Below, piece after piece: positions 34,224 through 46,447 of a stretch of 64,000 nt of DNA; the stretch's first letter is position 1; each line of letters starts with the position of its first letter. Position numbers and translations under genes: made by a program. The notes below the pieces were generated by a model. The model was not told the DNA's origin and did no database searches. It saw only the letters and a program-made list of their open reading frames with translations. Source of the stretch: Blepharisma stoltei (Eukaryota > Ciliophora > Heterotrichea > Heterotrichida > Blepharismidae); the NCBI GenBank assembly GCA_914767885.1, contig CAJZBQ010000011.1, forward strand, positions 62,001 to 126,000, in the 5' to 3' direction.

Positions 34224-37200
34224 TTAATTACTCATCTCAATTCTGCAGCCTATAAGCTCGTTTTTGGAATCAATATCGAATGAGAATTTTTCATCTTCTG
34301 CTTCATAATTACTCGATCGCTTCTTCTTTATAACTTCACCAAGCTCAACTCGATTCGTTAATGCAAATTTGAAGAAAACGCTGATTTCAACACCTTTTAA
34401 AGAATAAAGCAGACTAGGGTATTTTTTTCATTGTATTATGCAGCCAATTATTATTAATGCTAACCATCCTCCAAATTGCAATATAATTCAAAGCTTATAG
34501 TCTGCAGGAATACCAACTAAGTAATAAATTGAGCTTAAAATTAAGCTTCATGATAGTGACACCAATGAAATGGCTGTCCATAAGTTGCATCTATGGTAAT
34601 TATATGGTTTTCTATATTTTGTGTAAAAAATAAAAATCATCACAAATATTGCATATGTGAACCCAGCTAAAGATTGACTATATCTCTTTAGTGTTTTATT
34701 TATTACAACTGCAATAATCTGAAAAATGCTTTTAGCAACTAAAAATGGGGGATTTGAATATATATTTGTATTGGAATTTAAATTTTGCCATAAAGGTCTA
34801 CATAATATAGATAAAGGTAAATAAATTAAAAGCGTTATCACTGATAAAGTCACAAAGAAAATATGTGAATTTTTATAGCAAAATATCGAGCAATCATGAT
34901 TCATAAAGCTCTCGCTTAGGCTGTTTCCTATTCCTTTTTCGCATTGAAAAATTGTTAGGAGAATATGTGCTATAGGAATAAACCCTAAATTCCCTACGAT
35001 GGGAGTTATAATTCTTGCAAAATCGCCAACGTTGTTGAATATTTCAAACTTTTTTCATTTATCAATTTTTAAGTAAATAAATAATGTCAAAAATAGCCAT
35101 AAGTAGCAAATTGAGAAAGTGGTGATCATAGCAATCCAATATGGATTGCCTTTGAAATTAATCAGAACTGACAAGTTAACTGATGCATAATTATATAAAA
35201 ATGAAATTATGCTGTTAAATTCGCTAATGTCAGGACCCATAGCCAAATATTGGAAAAAATCTACAAGAATCATTGCCATTATAATATAATCATGGACTGT
35301 TATTTGGCTTTTTTCTACCAGCATTGGCAGCTGCTCTTTCCAATAAACTTTAATTAGAATAATAGAAGATAAAACAATCACTATAAATGCAGCTGCAAAA
35401 ATAAATCCATAATATAAACTGAAGCCTGCATCTGAATCTTGTATTAAATGAAGGTTAAATGGACAATTATCAGGGTTTAACCTTTTATCACCTGGAGTTT
35501 TGTGTGTTTTATCAGGCCATGTAATATTTTTAATAAATGAAAAAGGTGGGTTCCCTCCTACAACATGCCTTCCTACAACGATCCTATCAAAATATCCAAG
35601 AGTTTCATTAAAAATCTGATTTCATATGCTGATAGATGCCGTGGTTTTTTCATTAGAATTACTTGAAATTTGCACAGTCCCTGAACACCCTGTAAATTTT
35701 ACCTTTCTTATTCCATCATTTAATAGCTGAGGATCCTCATAGTCTGCTCCAGCATCAATTAAATATTTTATTCCATGCAGCCCAAGCATCACTGCATCAA
35801 AAGAGGGGCAAGTTCCTCCAGGGATACGCTTTCCATACAAACCTATGCTAATATCAACAAGAGAATTTCCATAACTTCCGACTCATTCTGATTGCCAGAG
35901 TGCTATTGACCCATTTACGAGATCTTTAATGTTGGATTTAGTTTTATCAGAAATTGCTAGGGAGTATTCATAAAATCCTACAATAGGTAAATATAATAAA
36001 TAAATTAAGTCACCAATTCTTATTCCTTCGTCATGTAATTGCCCAAAAAGATTGAAGATAGCAGTTGGCTGCATCAGTGGGACAATTATTTTGCATTGGG
36101 TATTTATAGCATTTTTAGGGGTAAAGATAAAAATTAATTTATGGTTATTAGACCTAAATTCTGGCTTTTTAAGTGCCTCTTCTGGTTCCTCAATAAACTC
36201 CTCCCCAATTAGCGACGGATTTCCAATAAAAATTTTAAGTTAAAAGTTATGCTGACCATAATCGGCTAAGCCCATTAGCCGTCGCCCATAATGTTTCCAA
36301 GAGGCCGCCCTTTTGGATTTACGACATAAGCCATCCTGTCTAAGGGATTAGTTCCCTAAACAGAGCACGTCTGGAAGGTGACCTTATGGCCTCGAGGAGG
36401 AGGAGGAGAAACTATGTGATAGGCAAAGCCTATCTAGCCTTAGCGAGGGATAGGAAAACTTTCAGGGAGAAATAAAACTTCGCTCTTCGGCAGGTCTCTA
36501 CATGATCAATAAAGAGTGCATCTCGGAGCCCAATTTCCATCAACTTCACCATTTTATTTCTTTTAGGTGTAAGGAATTTATATATATTTTGTTTAAATTT
36601 AAAGAATTATAAAAATAGCACTAATCTATCATAAATATTTCGCAATTTTTTTTCTTGGAGCCTGATAATTAGATAATATTTAAATTTTTTTAATATTATT
36701 ACTGGTTATTTAATATGATCAATATTTTAATTAATTTCAAATTATTAAACTCCCCCCTTCCGTGAGCGAACAAAACCATTAGAAAAATCCCTTTTTTTTG
36801 CCCAAAAACCCACCTCCGTGAGTGAACAAAAAATGTTTTTAATATAAAATTTGTTATGAAAAAAAATTGATATAGAAATGATAATTATTATAACGAGATT
36901 TCTAGCTAATTCTGATGAATTTAAACAGCTTGCGTTTTAAAATATAAATTTCGCAAATTAAATTAATTTTTGTATCTCAATTTTTACAAATTGTAATTTT
37001 TTTAAATTTTGAAAATAAAAAATATATATAATTTTTTTTAAAAAAAAAAATTATAGAAATTTCTCATAGATGGCGCTGTTTGCCCTTGATTTGCCCATGA
37101 GAAAATTTTTTTGGTTTGACCAAACCATATGGGACTGGTCAAACCAAAAGATTTTTCTCATGGGCAAATCAAGGGCAAACAGCGCCATCTATGGGAAATT

Positions 37201-39268
37201 TCTATAGTTCGCTCAAAGGGAGCAAGAGTAAATTATTTTGCCCATTTTTAATATAATAAGAATAATTTTCGTATAAAATTGGAGCATATAAAGGATCTAA
37301 CATTCTTTTTTCCTCATCATTGACTATGTCAATTCCTAAACTTTTTGCAATGCTTGAAAACGACGTATACATATCTAACCCAAATGTTGAATTTTCATAG
37401 AAAACAATTGCGCATTTTCAGTTAAAAATCCTTATGAGATATCCTAACTCCTTCCATAACCGAGCGAACAAAAAATTTTGAATATACAAGTAATAATTAG
37501 TATAATGAAATATCCAGCTAATTCTCTTAAATTTTAAACAACTTTCATTTTAATATAAATTTTTAAAAAACAATTTTTTTTTATGGTGGGGTTAAGGTGT
37601 TTGAATGAAAAGCGTAACTTTTCATGATTCTTACAAATTCTGGGTATTCACTTTTATTGGTAAAGATTTCACTAGTGCATTGATCCGAAATTAGTGGGAT
37701 TTTTAGTCCAAGTTTCCTAAAATCATTTATAGTCCCATAGCAAACATTATCATTATATCCCCTAGGTAATGATTTAGCCTGACTTAGGGAAGGAGCCGAA
37801 CAAAAAATTTTTTGATATATAAGTAATAATTATTATAATGAAACCTTTAGCTAATTCTTCTTAAAATTTTGCATTTTAAACATAAATTTTACAAATTAAA
37901 TTAATTTTTGTTTTCCAATTTTGCGATTGGTTTTTTTTAAATTTTGAAAAAATATCTTAACCCCCTCCTTGAACGAACAAAAAAATTTTAGGAAGGGGGG
38001 TGAGATTAAGCTAAACTCTTGCCTAGGGTATACGTAGGCAGAAATACAACACCTAAACTTGATTTTTGTTTTAATAAACAATTATATGAAAAATCATGAT
38101 CATAATAATCAGAACTGCAGTCTGTTTTATATAAACTTAAATCAAAATTGTCTAAAAAGTGAACATATTTTGCATAATCCATAGCAAAAAATGAGCCAGC
38201 TTTGTAATAGCTATTATAATAAAGATAATGGCCATTAAAATTTGTGTTTCCAGAGGCAATCGATATAGTAATAGAAGGCTTTTTGGATTGCGGTATGCTT
38301 GAACTATTTCCTGGAAACAAAATACGGTCCTTAAAAGTAACTGTATTATTTTCTATATAGCCAATAATTTTTTTTATTTTATCCTGAATATTCACAATAG
38401 AAAATCGATTTACTGTCGAATAATTAAGCTTCTCCTTTATTGTATAAATTGATTCAGAATCTATATCAATATTATGCAATAAGTTTAAAATGCTTAAGGA
38501 GTGATAATGGTTTATGCTTTTAGCATGTTCAGTCCCCTTCTCAGAAATAAATATTAATCCATCATTATTTGGGCCCCATATAGCTTTTCCGTCAAGTATT
38601 GCCCCAAAGCCTTCTTTATACATATTTTTCGACAAAAAACTCTGCATGATTTTTTCAGCCCCTTCATTTTCATTCAAAACTAAAATATTATTCAATCCTT
38701 TTGATTTTATTTCTCTCGATATTAAATTCTCAGCTAAATCTCGGCTTAACCAATTTCCAAACTCTATTGAGAAAAATTCAATATTTCCCTCTAGTAGCAA
38801 TTCTTCTTGAAAATAATTTCGAAAATTAAAATTATATAAAGAATCACTATAAATAACCCCAATTTTATTTCACTTTAAAAATGATAGCAAAGCTATCATA
38901 GATTTAGCATGGTTGCTTAGAGATATGTGAGAAAAAACCTCTCACTCACAAAATCCTCCAGTTTGTCCATCAATTGATATAATAACAAAATTAAAAATTC
39001 TGGCTGAATTTTTAAGTTTTTGCTTTATTAATAAATTTTTTGTAACGTCAATCACAATTGAAGGATTATTATAATTAGCACCTATTTCTGAGGTTTCATC
39101 AATATAATTTTGAAATAGGTCAATTTTTTTGTGATAAAAATCTGTAAAATCGGTAGAAATTTGGGTTATTAGCTCCTGGTCAGTTTCTAGGCTGTGAAGA
39201 ATGTATACTGAGAGCTTTGATAAAGCAATTACCAGTAAATTAAACAGTATTGATAAAAAAATTCGCAT
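34224..39268 (-). CDS. Receptor-array gene 4: Venus-flytrap plus multi-TM receptor with three IESs
   Basis: Removing 37758-38032, 37447-37594 and 36118-37250 (including one target repeat) leaves exactly 1163 codons. The leader is MRIFLSILFNLLVIALSKLS. Diagnostic stretches are SLSNHAKSMIALLSFLKWNK, then IASGNTNFNGHYLYYNSYYK, KSYAFHSNTL-GYLIRIFNWK, CSGTVQISSNSNEKTTAS, RKPYNYHRCNLW and the tail KFALTNRVELGEVIKKKRSS, ending at TAA at 34224. The total insertion load is 1.56 kb in a 5-kb gene, including nested elements. The membrane domain is uninterrupted. Confidence 0.75.
36232..36545 (-). mobile_element. SINE-like family B copy inside the composite IES
   Basis: On the minus strand it shares GGGCTCCGAGATGCACTC, CCGAAGAGCGAAGTTTTATT, AGATAGGCTTTGCCTATCA and CTAATCCCTTAGACAGGATG with the copy in GPHR. 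Confidence 0.65.
36746..37230 (+). mobile_element. MITE family 1 with a palindrome inserted in it
   Basis: Left end TAAACTCCCCCCTTCCGTG, right end GTTCGCTCAAAGGGAGCAAGAGTA. The hairpin element at 37052-37206 splits its right terminal part. Confidence 0.7.
37052..37206 (+). mobile_element. 155-bp palindromic element (TATAGAAATTTC...), nested in a MITE
   Basis: Near-perfect inverted arms of more than 60 bp contain GATGGCGCTGTTTGCCCTTG and TTTGGTTTGACCAAACC, with ends TATAGAAATTTC / GAAATTTCTATA. A sister copy is at 52291-52444. Confidence 0.85.
37445..37594 (+). mobile_element. Short MITE family 1 derivative, IES in receptor gene 4
   Basis: It runs from CCTAACTCCTTCCATAACCG to GGTGGGGTTAAGG and excises 148 bp. 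The junction becomes HSNTL-GYLIRIFNWKC. Both halves of the family interior are shortened. Confidence 0.75.
37756..38032 (+). mobile_element. 275-bp IES with CCTAGG ends holding a MITE remnant, receptor gene 4
   Basis: Outer inverted repeats are TATCCCCTAGGTAATGATTTAGC against TATACCCTAGGCAAGAGTTTAGC. Inside are a GAAGGAGCCGAACAAAAAAT segment and the MITE family 1 interior. Excision restores FLPTY-NDNVCYGTINDF. Confidence 0.8.
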
Positions 39269-39517
39269 GTTATTAATATAAAAGACTTGTAAATTAATCC
39301 ATTTATGCATATTTTTAAATAAATCTGATCGGAATGTTCTTATAGTAAATTAGTTGGTTAAAAATGTATTTTTATTTTACCAATATTTAGAGTTATGCAT
39401 TAAATACGAAGACCATAGCATAAAGCCTTTATTTACTAATTATAATTTTTATTTGAGTAATATTATAAGAAACTGAAAGATTTGCTATTTAAAAGATAAT
39501 AATTTAAAATGTATGTA

Positions 39518-42500
39518 TTATGAATTGCTGTCTATTAATTCATTTTTCGAGCTTACTTCATTCATAATTCTGCTTTCATCTATACAAATTTCATATGCCT
39601 TTGAGCGCTCTTTTATGACTTCTTCCAGCATTATTTGTTTTGATAACGCAAATTTAAAGAGAGAGAGAAATCTTTATTACTTAAAGGCCTTTATTTCAGG
39701 GCCATGTCCCGATTAAAAATTTTTTAACTTTCTTCTTTTCCTAAAATCTTTGGATAAAATTTTAGTAAAATTTTCTGAACCCACGTAATCCGCGATTTTT
39801 TCGATTTCTGAGTCTGATATGAATTTTCTATTTCTGATGAAATTTGAATCTGATCTAAATTTTATTTTCCTGATAATGTTTGATTCTGATATCAATTTTA
39901 TTTTTCTGATAAAATTTGAATCTGATCTAATTTTTATTTTTCTGTGTTCAGGATTTTCTTATCGATTGTCTTCTTATCATCAATGATCACCTCAGTCTTC
40001 CTATATTTGAAGGTTTCCTGAATAGGATCTATTTCATCTAGTATTTTTCCATCTAAACGACTTAAAAACTCCAATATTTTGTCATCTGTATCAACATTTT
40101 CTGCATCACTATCATTTCATTCATACTCTGATTCAGAATTATCAAGTAATCCTGTATCAATAAGTTCATTTAATAGTAAAAGTTCGAAAAATTCATCCTG
40201 TAAAGCTCCGTTTTCTTCACAAAAAGAAGAAGAATAGGAAACATTACTTTCCGAATCTTCCATTAAAATAAAAGTAATTTAAAGAAGATGCTGATTTCAA
40301 CCCCTTTTGCTGAGAAAAGCAAACTTGGGAGCTTTTTATGTTGGAAATATAAGGCAAATAGAATTATTATCAGCCACCCTCCAAACTGAAGGATTATTCA
40401 AAATTTATAGTCCAAATAAGGAACTATATAATATAATGATGACAAAATTAAGCTTCAGGACAGCGCTATTAATGAGATAACTGCCCAGAGATTATATCTT
40501 TCGTAATTGTAAGGTTTATGATATATCATAAAAATAATTAAAAAAATCGAAAATATCAAGTATATCAGTCCTTCTAGAGACTGACTATAGCGTTTCAGTG
40601 TTTTATTTAAGGCGACTGCAATTATTTGAAAAATACTTTTGGCTACTAAATATGAAGGGTTTGAGTAAACATTTGCATTGAAGCTTATACTATGCCATAA
40701 TGGTCTGCATAATATAGATAATGGTAAATAAATCAAAAGAGTTATTGCTGATAAGATGATGAAGAAAATGTGTGGGCTTTTGTAGCAATAAACTGAGCAG
40801 TCATGACTCATATAAGTATCGCTTAATTTATTACCTATTCCATTTTCGCATTGGAAAATTGTTAATCCCTTAACAGACTGCATTCTCATTAGGGAACCTT
40901 TTTATGGGAAAATTCACTCCCTTTAAAATAAATATTTTTATATAGAATATTTTTATTTGTAGTTAGCTAATGATTTATATAATTGCTGTTTTTAAATATA
41001 TTTCAAAAAATAATATTTATGCAGAATTTTAATATAAATTGTTGACCCTAACAGAAAAATCTTTCTCAAAAAGAGCTAGGAGAATATGAGCAATTGGGAT
41101 TAACCCTAAATTCCCAATTATTGGAGTTATAAATTTTGCTAGCACCCCTATGTTGTCAAATAACTCAATATTTTTTCATTCAAAAATTCTCAAATAAAGA
41201 AAACCCGACAAAAGTAGCCATAAATAGCAAACTGAAAAAGTAAAAATAATTGCGAGCCAGTAGGCTCCATTTTTAAAATGAATAATCTCTGATAAATTGA
41301 CAGCTGCATAATCATACAAAATAGAGCTGATTTTATCATAAGCCCTAATGTCAGGGCCCATAGCTAAATATTGTAAAAAATCAATAAAAATCATTACAAT
41401 GGTAATATAATCATTTACTGTTATTTCACATTTTTTTCTAAGTATTGGAAATCGGGTTCTCCAATAAAATTTAATCAAAAAAATCCCAGACAAAACCGCC
41501 ACTATTATTGCAATCCCCCACACAAATACATAATAAAGTGTTTTCCCAACATTTGAGCTTCTTATTAAATGAAGATTAAATGGACAATCATCAGGGTTCA
41601 ATCGCTTTTGGCCTGGTATATTTGCAGAATTATCTGGCCACGTAATAGCTGCAGTAAACGCAAAAGCTGGATTTCTCCCTATACTGTAGCTCCCTACCTC
41701 AACATTTGTCAATCTTTTTTGAGTCTCATTATACACCTCATTCCAAATGCTAATTAAGGCTGTGCTTTTTTCATTAGAATTACTTGAAATCTGTACAGTT
41801 CCTGAGCAGCCTGTAAACCTGACCTTTCTTATTCCTGCATTTAACAGCTCTGGGTCTTCGTAATCTTCTCCAGTATCAATTAAATATTTTATTCCATTAA
41901 GCCCAAGCATGACTGCGTCAAAAGGGGTACAGGTTCCTCCATATAGAAAACTCCCATAAAATTTATTTCCAATCTCAATTAATGATGCCCCATAGCTACC
42001 TATCCATTCAGACTGCCACAATGTTATAGCTCCTGCTGCAAGCTCTTTAACGTTTTCTCTGGTTTTATTTGTAATTACTTGAGAATACTCAAAATACCCC
42101 ACGATGGGAAAATACAGTAAATAAATAAAATCGCCTTTTCTCATACCTTCATCATATAGCTGCCCAAAAAGGTTAAATAAAGGTGTAGGCTGCAACAATG
42201 GGACTATTATTTTGCAGTCAGTTTTTATAGCATTTCGCATATAATCAGAATAATTTTTATATAAATCAGGAGCATATAGAGGGTCAAGCATTCTTTTGTC
42301 TTCATCGTTAACTATTTTAATCCCTAAACTATTAGCGACACTGGAAAACGATTTATACATGTCTAAGCCAAAAGTGGAATTTTCATAAAAAACAATTGCA
42401 CAGTTTCAGTTGAAAATTTTCATAAGATATGCTAAGGTGTTAGAATGGAACGCAAAACTCTTTGTAATCCGAACGAATTCAGGGTAAGCTGTTTTATTGG

Positions 42501-43952
42501 TAAAAATTTCGCTTGTGCATTGGTCTGAAATTAATGGGATTTTTATTCCAAGAGCTCTGAAATCACTTATTGTCCCATAGCAGACATTATCGTTATAAGA
42601 AGGAAAAAAAGCAAGCCCTAAATTTGATTTTTGCTTTAATAGGCAGCTATATGAAAAAGGTTTGAAATAAAAATCAGCACTGCAGTCTGTTGGGTGCAAA
42701 CTTAAATTAAAATCATCTAAAAAATGGATGTATTTTGCATATATCATAGCAAAAAATGCGCCGATTTTTATATAGCTGTTTGAGCCAAGCACAACTCCGT
42801 TGAAATTGGAATTTCCAGATGCAATTGATAGCACAACTGGCGGCTTTATTGACTGTGGCACAGTTGTTGTATTTCCTGGGAAATATAATTCACTATTAAG
42901 TATTATTTTGTTATTTTGTATTTCCCCGACTATTTTTTTAGACCCAGCTTGAATATTTACTATAGAAAAATAATTCTCTGGGCTTTGGTTAACTGTGATA
43001 TTCCTCAGTTTTTCATTTATAAAATAAATTGACTCAGAGCTTATATCAATGCTGCTTAAAAGCTTTATAATGCTGAGAGAATGGTAATGATTTAAGCTTT
43101 TAGCAGATTCCAAGCCTTTTTCTACTAGAAATATTAATCCGTCATTATTTGGGCCTCATATAGCTTTACTTCCTAATATTACCCCAAAATTATTTTTATA
43201 CATATTTCCTGATATTAAGCTACTTCCTATTTTTTGTGCTCCTTCTCCTTCATTAATAATTATAAGATTGAGCAATCCTTTACCTTTTATTTCACGCAAG
43301 GCAAATTTATCAGATAAATCTTGGCTTATTTCGTTTCCTAAGTTTAATGATGAAGCAATAATGCCACTTTTAAAAAATAATTTTTCCTTGAAATAGTTGT
43401 AAAAATTTATATTATAAGAAGAATCGCTATAAGTGATGCCAAAGCGAGTTCAGTTTAAATAAGAAAGCATGCTTATCAGAGCTTCTGCATGATTATTAAC
43501 TGAAATATGAGAACAATATTCCCATTCTGTGCAGTCTTTAGTATGGTCATCAAGTGATATAACAATAAATTCATAAATACTTGAAGATTCTTTAATTATT
43601 TGTTTTATTATATCTAATTATGGAGAATTAAAACTTCTGCATTGCTCAGCATTTCCCTATTTTCTCGTGGCAAACAATAATGTGCAAAAGGAGTTTAATT
43701 TCTGTTACAGTATAACAAATTTTTGGTAATATCAATAATAATAGTAGGATGCATATAGTTTGCTCCTATAAGTGATGCTTCACTGGCACTCTCTTGATAA
43801 ATATCGATTTTACCATCAAAAAAAACGTTCAAGTCATTGAAAATCTGAGATGAAAGCTCAGGGTCTGCTTCTTGGCTATATATAATATATATTGAAAGCC
43901 TTGATGAGGCAACTGCTATAAAAATCAGTAATCTAAAGATCATAAATTCCAT
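39518..43952 (-). CDS. Receptor-array gene 5: Venus-flytrap plus multi-TM receptor with three IESs
   Basis: Removing 43611-43714, 40865-41078 and 39661-40285 leaves 1164 codons. The start MEFMIFRLLIFIAVASSRLS contains a second Met (MIFRLL) that is an equally good start. Lobe motifs are SVNNHAEALISMLSYLNWTR and KSFAFHSNTLAYLMKIFNWN. Also seen are CSGTVQISSNSNEKSTALIS, HILLTIFQCENGIGNKLSDT and the tail KFALSKQIMLEEVIKERSKA. It is the most 5' gene of the array in transcription order. Uniquely, it reads RYNLW where others have RCNLW or RCSLW, and SHDCSVYCYKS where others have NHDCSVFCYK. Confidence 0.75.
39651..40285 (-). mobile_element. 615-bp insertion with 10-bp target duplication in receptor gene 5
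   Basis: AATTTAAAGA flanks the insert at 39651-39660 and 40276-40285. On the minus strand the insert starts almost at once with an open frame, MEDSESNVSYSSSFCEENGA, very acidic for about 115 codons (one TGA-Trp). It then runs into several copies of a short repeat translating as (K)IQIRFKFYQKN. The acidic N-terminus may derive from a transposon or from a captured gene. Removal restores EISIFFKFALSKQIM. Confidence 0.7.
40863..41078 (+). mobile_element. 214-bp IES in receptor gene 5
   Basis: TA-bounded. Excision joins AHILL to TIFQCENGIGN, identical in layout to HILLTIFQCEKGIGN in paralogues. No MITE motif. Confidence 0.8.
43609..43714 (+). mobile_element. 104-bp IES in receptor gene 5
   Basis: TA-bounded. 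Removal joins IDITKNLL to IKQIIKESSSIY, where the paralogues read TKNLLIKQKLK. Ends TATCTAATT / TATACTGTAAC show little inverted similarity. Confidence 0.8.
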
Positions 43953-44451
43953 TGCTATTAAGTTATATTATAGGAAGATAAATTATACGTAAGATATCTT
44001 CTTTATTGCAAGTCTATAACCTAATTTTTGTGGAAAATTATCCATTGTATCAAATTTATATTTAAAAAAATGGATATAAAGTATAATTAAGATAGCCTGA
44101 TTTGATAATTAAGGAAACTATATGAAATTTATAAAGATTTTTTTAAATAAATAGCCAAAACGTAATAAAATAATTCTGTTTTTCAAGATAAATTCGAAAA
44201 GTCAGGAATATTACCAAAAATGACTAAAATAAAAAATAAAAAATAAGCTAATAGCAACGGTTTAATATTTGGGAGTATGTATCAATTAAAATAGGCTCTC
44301 AGCATAGAATATGTAGTTCAAGCATAGAGCCCTAAATCAATTCTGAGAATTTTTTTTAATAAAATATTGTGGGATTATAAATTCCATCATTTAGCTTTTC
44401 CTATCCAAATTTTGGTTTCAAAAATATTTTAAAGTATTATAAAATTCTATT

Positions 44452-44750
44452 TACTCCCCCCCTGTGAGAGAACAAAATCATGAAAAAATTCCCTATTTTT
44501 TGACTAAAAAGACATCCTCCATGAGCAAACGAAAAATTTTTTATGAAAATAATTTTGATATATAAGTGATAATTAGTATATGAAATCTTGCTAATTCTGT
44601 TTAATTTTAAACAAATTAAAGCATAAATTTTACAAATTAAATAAATATTTGGTATCCAATTTTTACGAATATGGATTTTTTTAAATTTTGAAAAAAATAG
44701 CCCCCTCTGAGAGCGAACAAATTTTATTTTCGCTCACGAAGGGGAAGTTA
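44452..44750 (+). mobile_element. MITE family 1, intergenic, diverged
   Basis: TTACTCCCCCCCTGTGAGAG to TCGCTCACGAAGGGGAAGTTA. The interior GATAATTAGTATATGAAATC and AATTTTAAACAAATT blocks are conserved. Confidence 0.8.
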
Positions 44751-46048
44751 AAACAAAATTATTTTTTGAGACTTATAAAAAAAATTCTAGAGCATAAATC
44801 TGCTATTAAGCTACAAGAATTGAAATTTTTGCGTTTAAAAAAAGAGAAAAAGAGCTAAAATTCATATCAAAATTTTTGAGTGAGACTGCAGCTATGAAGC
44901 GCCTGCAGATTGCTTATAGAGAGAAAAATCGATTTTTATTAATGTGGGAGAGAGAAGATCCCTTTTAAGAAAGGACAAAACCTCTTTAGAGGATTTTTGC
45001 CACATTTAATGGCTAGGGGTCAGAATTTGATTACTTCTTGATATACACTTTTGATATATTAAATCAGGTCAAAAATAATTTTATAAAAACTTTTTTAAAA
45101 TTTAAAAAAATATAAATTGAGGATAAATTGAGGATAAATTGAATTTTAATTTATTTTTATGAAGAAGTTAATAAAAATATTGATTCAGTGTGAGAATAAA
45201 TAGCATTCTACTTACATTTTGTATATTAAATTAATTCTATAAAAATTAGTACTTTCATTAATAAAATTTCCTATTGAAAACAAATTTTGTTCCCAATGAA
45301 ATAACGAAAAAAATGCAAATTTTCCTATGTCTCGTTCCAATTTAAAAAGGGGAGTAAGATAAGACATAATTTAAGAGACCAATTCTCTTATCTCAAAGTA
45401 TCTGAATACAATGAGTCTTTATATGAGCTTTAAGCCAAAGATAAAGAAAAATATTTTAGCAGTTTTTAAATGATTAAGGACTCCAAATGGTCTAAAACAG
45501 CATATATTTAGATATGAAAATTTTACCATTTTTGAAATTTTACTTATTAATAGATTTTATCTTAAAAAATTTGAAAATCGAAAAGCTGGATAATTCCCAT
45601 AAAACAGGGAAGCTAGAATGAAAATATTTTCACAAGGAAAATTATGTCTCTAGAACATTCACACTTCCTGGCAGCGTACTTAAATATGAATTTATTATTG
45701 TGCATAATCCAACTGGATGCCCATCCAGGTGGCAATTATTGGAATTATTCAGAAAATTTATCAGAGTAGATTAAGAGTGATGGCGTTTTAAAGTGACTTA
45801 CTGTAAAGAAGTATTATGATTAAAGCCTATTGGATATGAGAATAGAGAGGCATAGTGTTATTATATAGGATCTCATGGTTTTATCTATACTATGCAAATA
45901 CTGAAGACTGCATACTTATTTATCAGACAAAAAAGCGTTCTATGGCGCCAATTTCATTTGGTATAAAGCTTTCTTTATTAATCACAAAAATTATTCTGTT
46001 TTATATCTATAAAAATCAAGACAATACTAAAATATACAAATTTGATTA

Positions 46049-46081
46049 TATAGCCCAATCCAAAGCACTGCTTGGGCTATA
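46049..46081 (+). repeat. 33-bp hairpin TATAGCCCAA...TTGGGCTATA
   Basis: Same size, loop and ends as the hairpin at 23448-23480; the arms differ at the centre. Confidence 0.65.
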
Positions 46082-46447
46082 GTTGAAAGATAAAGCTAAT
46101 AGATTTGACAAATAAGCTTTACTTAATATGGCAACAAAAATTTTCAACACTAGTAGACAAATTAAAACTAAATTTCGATTCAATAAGCATCTAGCAAAAA
46201 AATACTCTGCCAATACAGAAGAAACAAACCTTTTAATAAAAGTTATTTTTACATTCCTTTTGCGTTTCATCTATTTTCTTCAACATCTAAAATCCAGCTA
46301 AATCCTCATAAAAATAAAATAAATATATATCAATTCACTCTTCAATAATCTTTTTAACCTTTCGTAAACATATTCCTTTTAATCTTTTCTGTTTATTTCA
46401 TTTTCCACACTTCTATTTTCGCTAGTCTCCCACGAATGGATAATAAA

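Larger units (their letters stand above)
36110..37250. mobile_element. 1.13-kb composite, nested IES in receptor gene 4 with 8-bp target duplication
   Basis: CATTTTTA occurs at 36110-36117 and 37243-37250. The insert contains, in order, a coding-like minus fragment (GNPSLIGEEFIEEPEEALKK), a family B SINE-like copy, AT-rich filler, MITE family 1, and a palindrome nested in that MITE. Removing it joins YYIKN to AINTQCKIIVPL in frame. The duplication contains TA, so TA-to-TA excision suffices. Confidence 0.75.
43953..46447. other. AT-rich intergenic region with one MITE and one small hairpin
   Basis: No credible gene on either strand. It contains the MITE at 44452-44750, a slightly GC-richer stretch near 44880-45010 without ORF, GGGGAGTAAG at about 45350 resembling a lone MITE right end, and the hairpin at 46049-46081. 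Confidence 0.45.

Noticed and set aside
19065-43952. Explaining the exon interruptions as ordinary introns
   Set aside because: They lack GT-AG ends, are bounded by TA, often are transposon copies, and real introns in this window are 15 nt.
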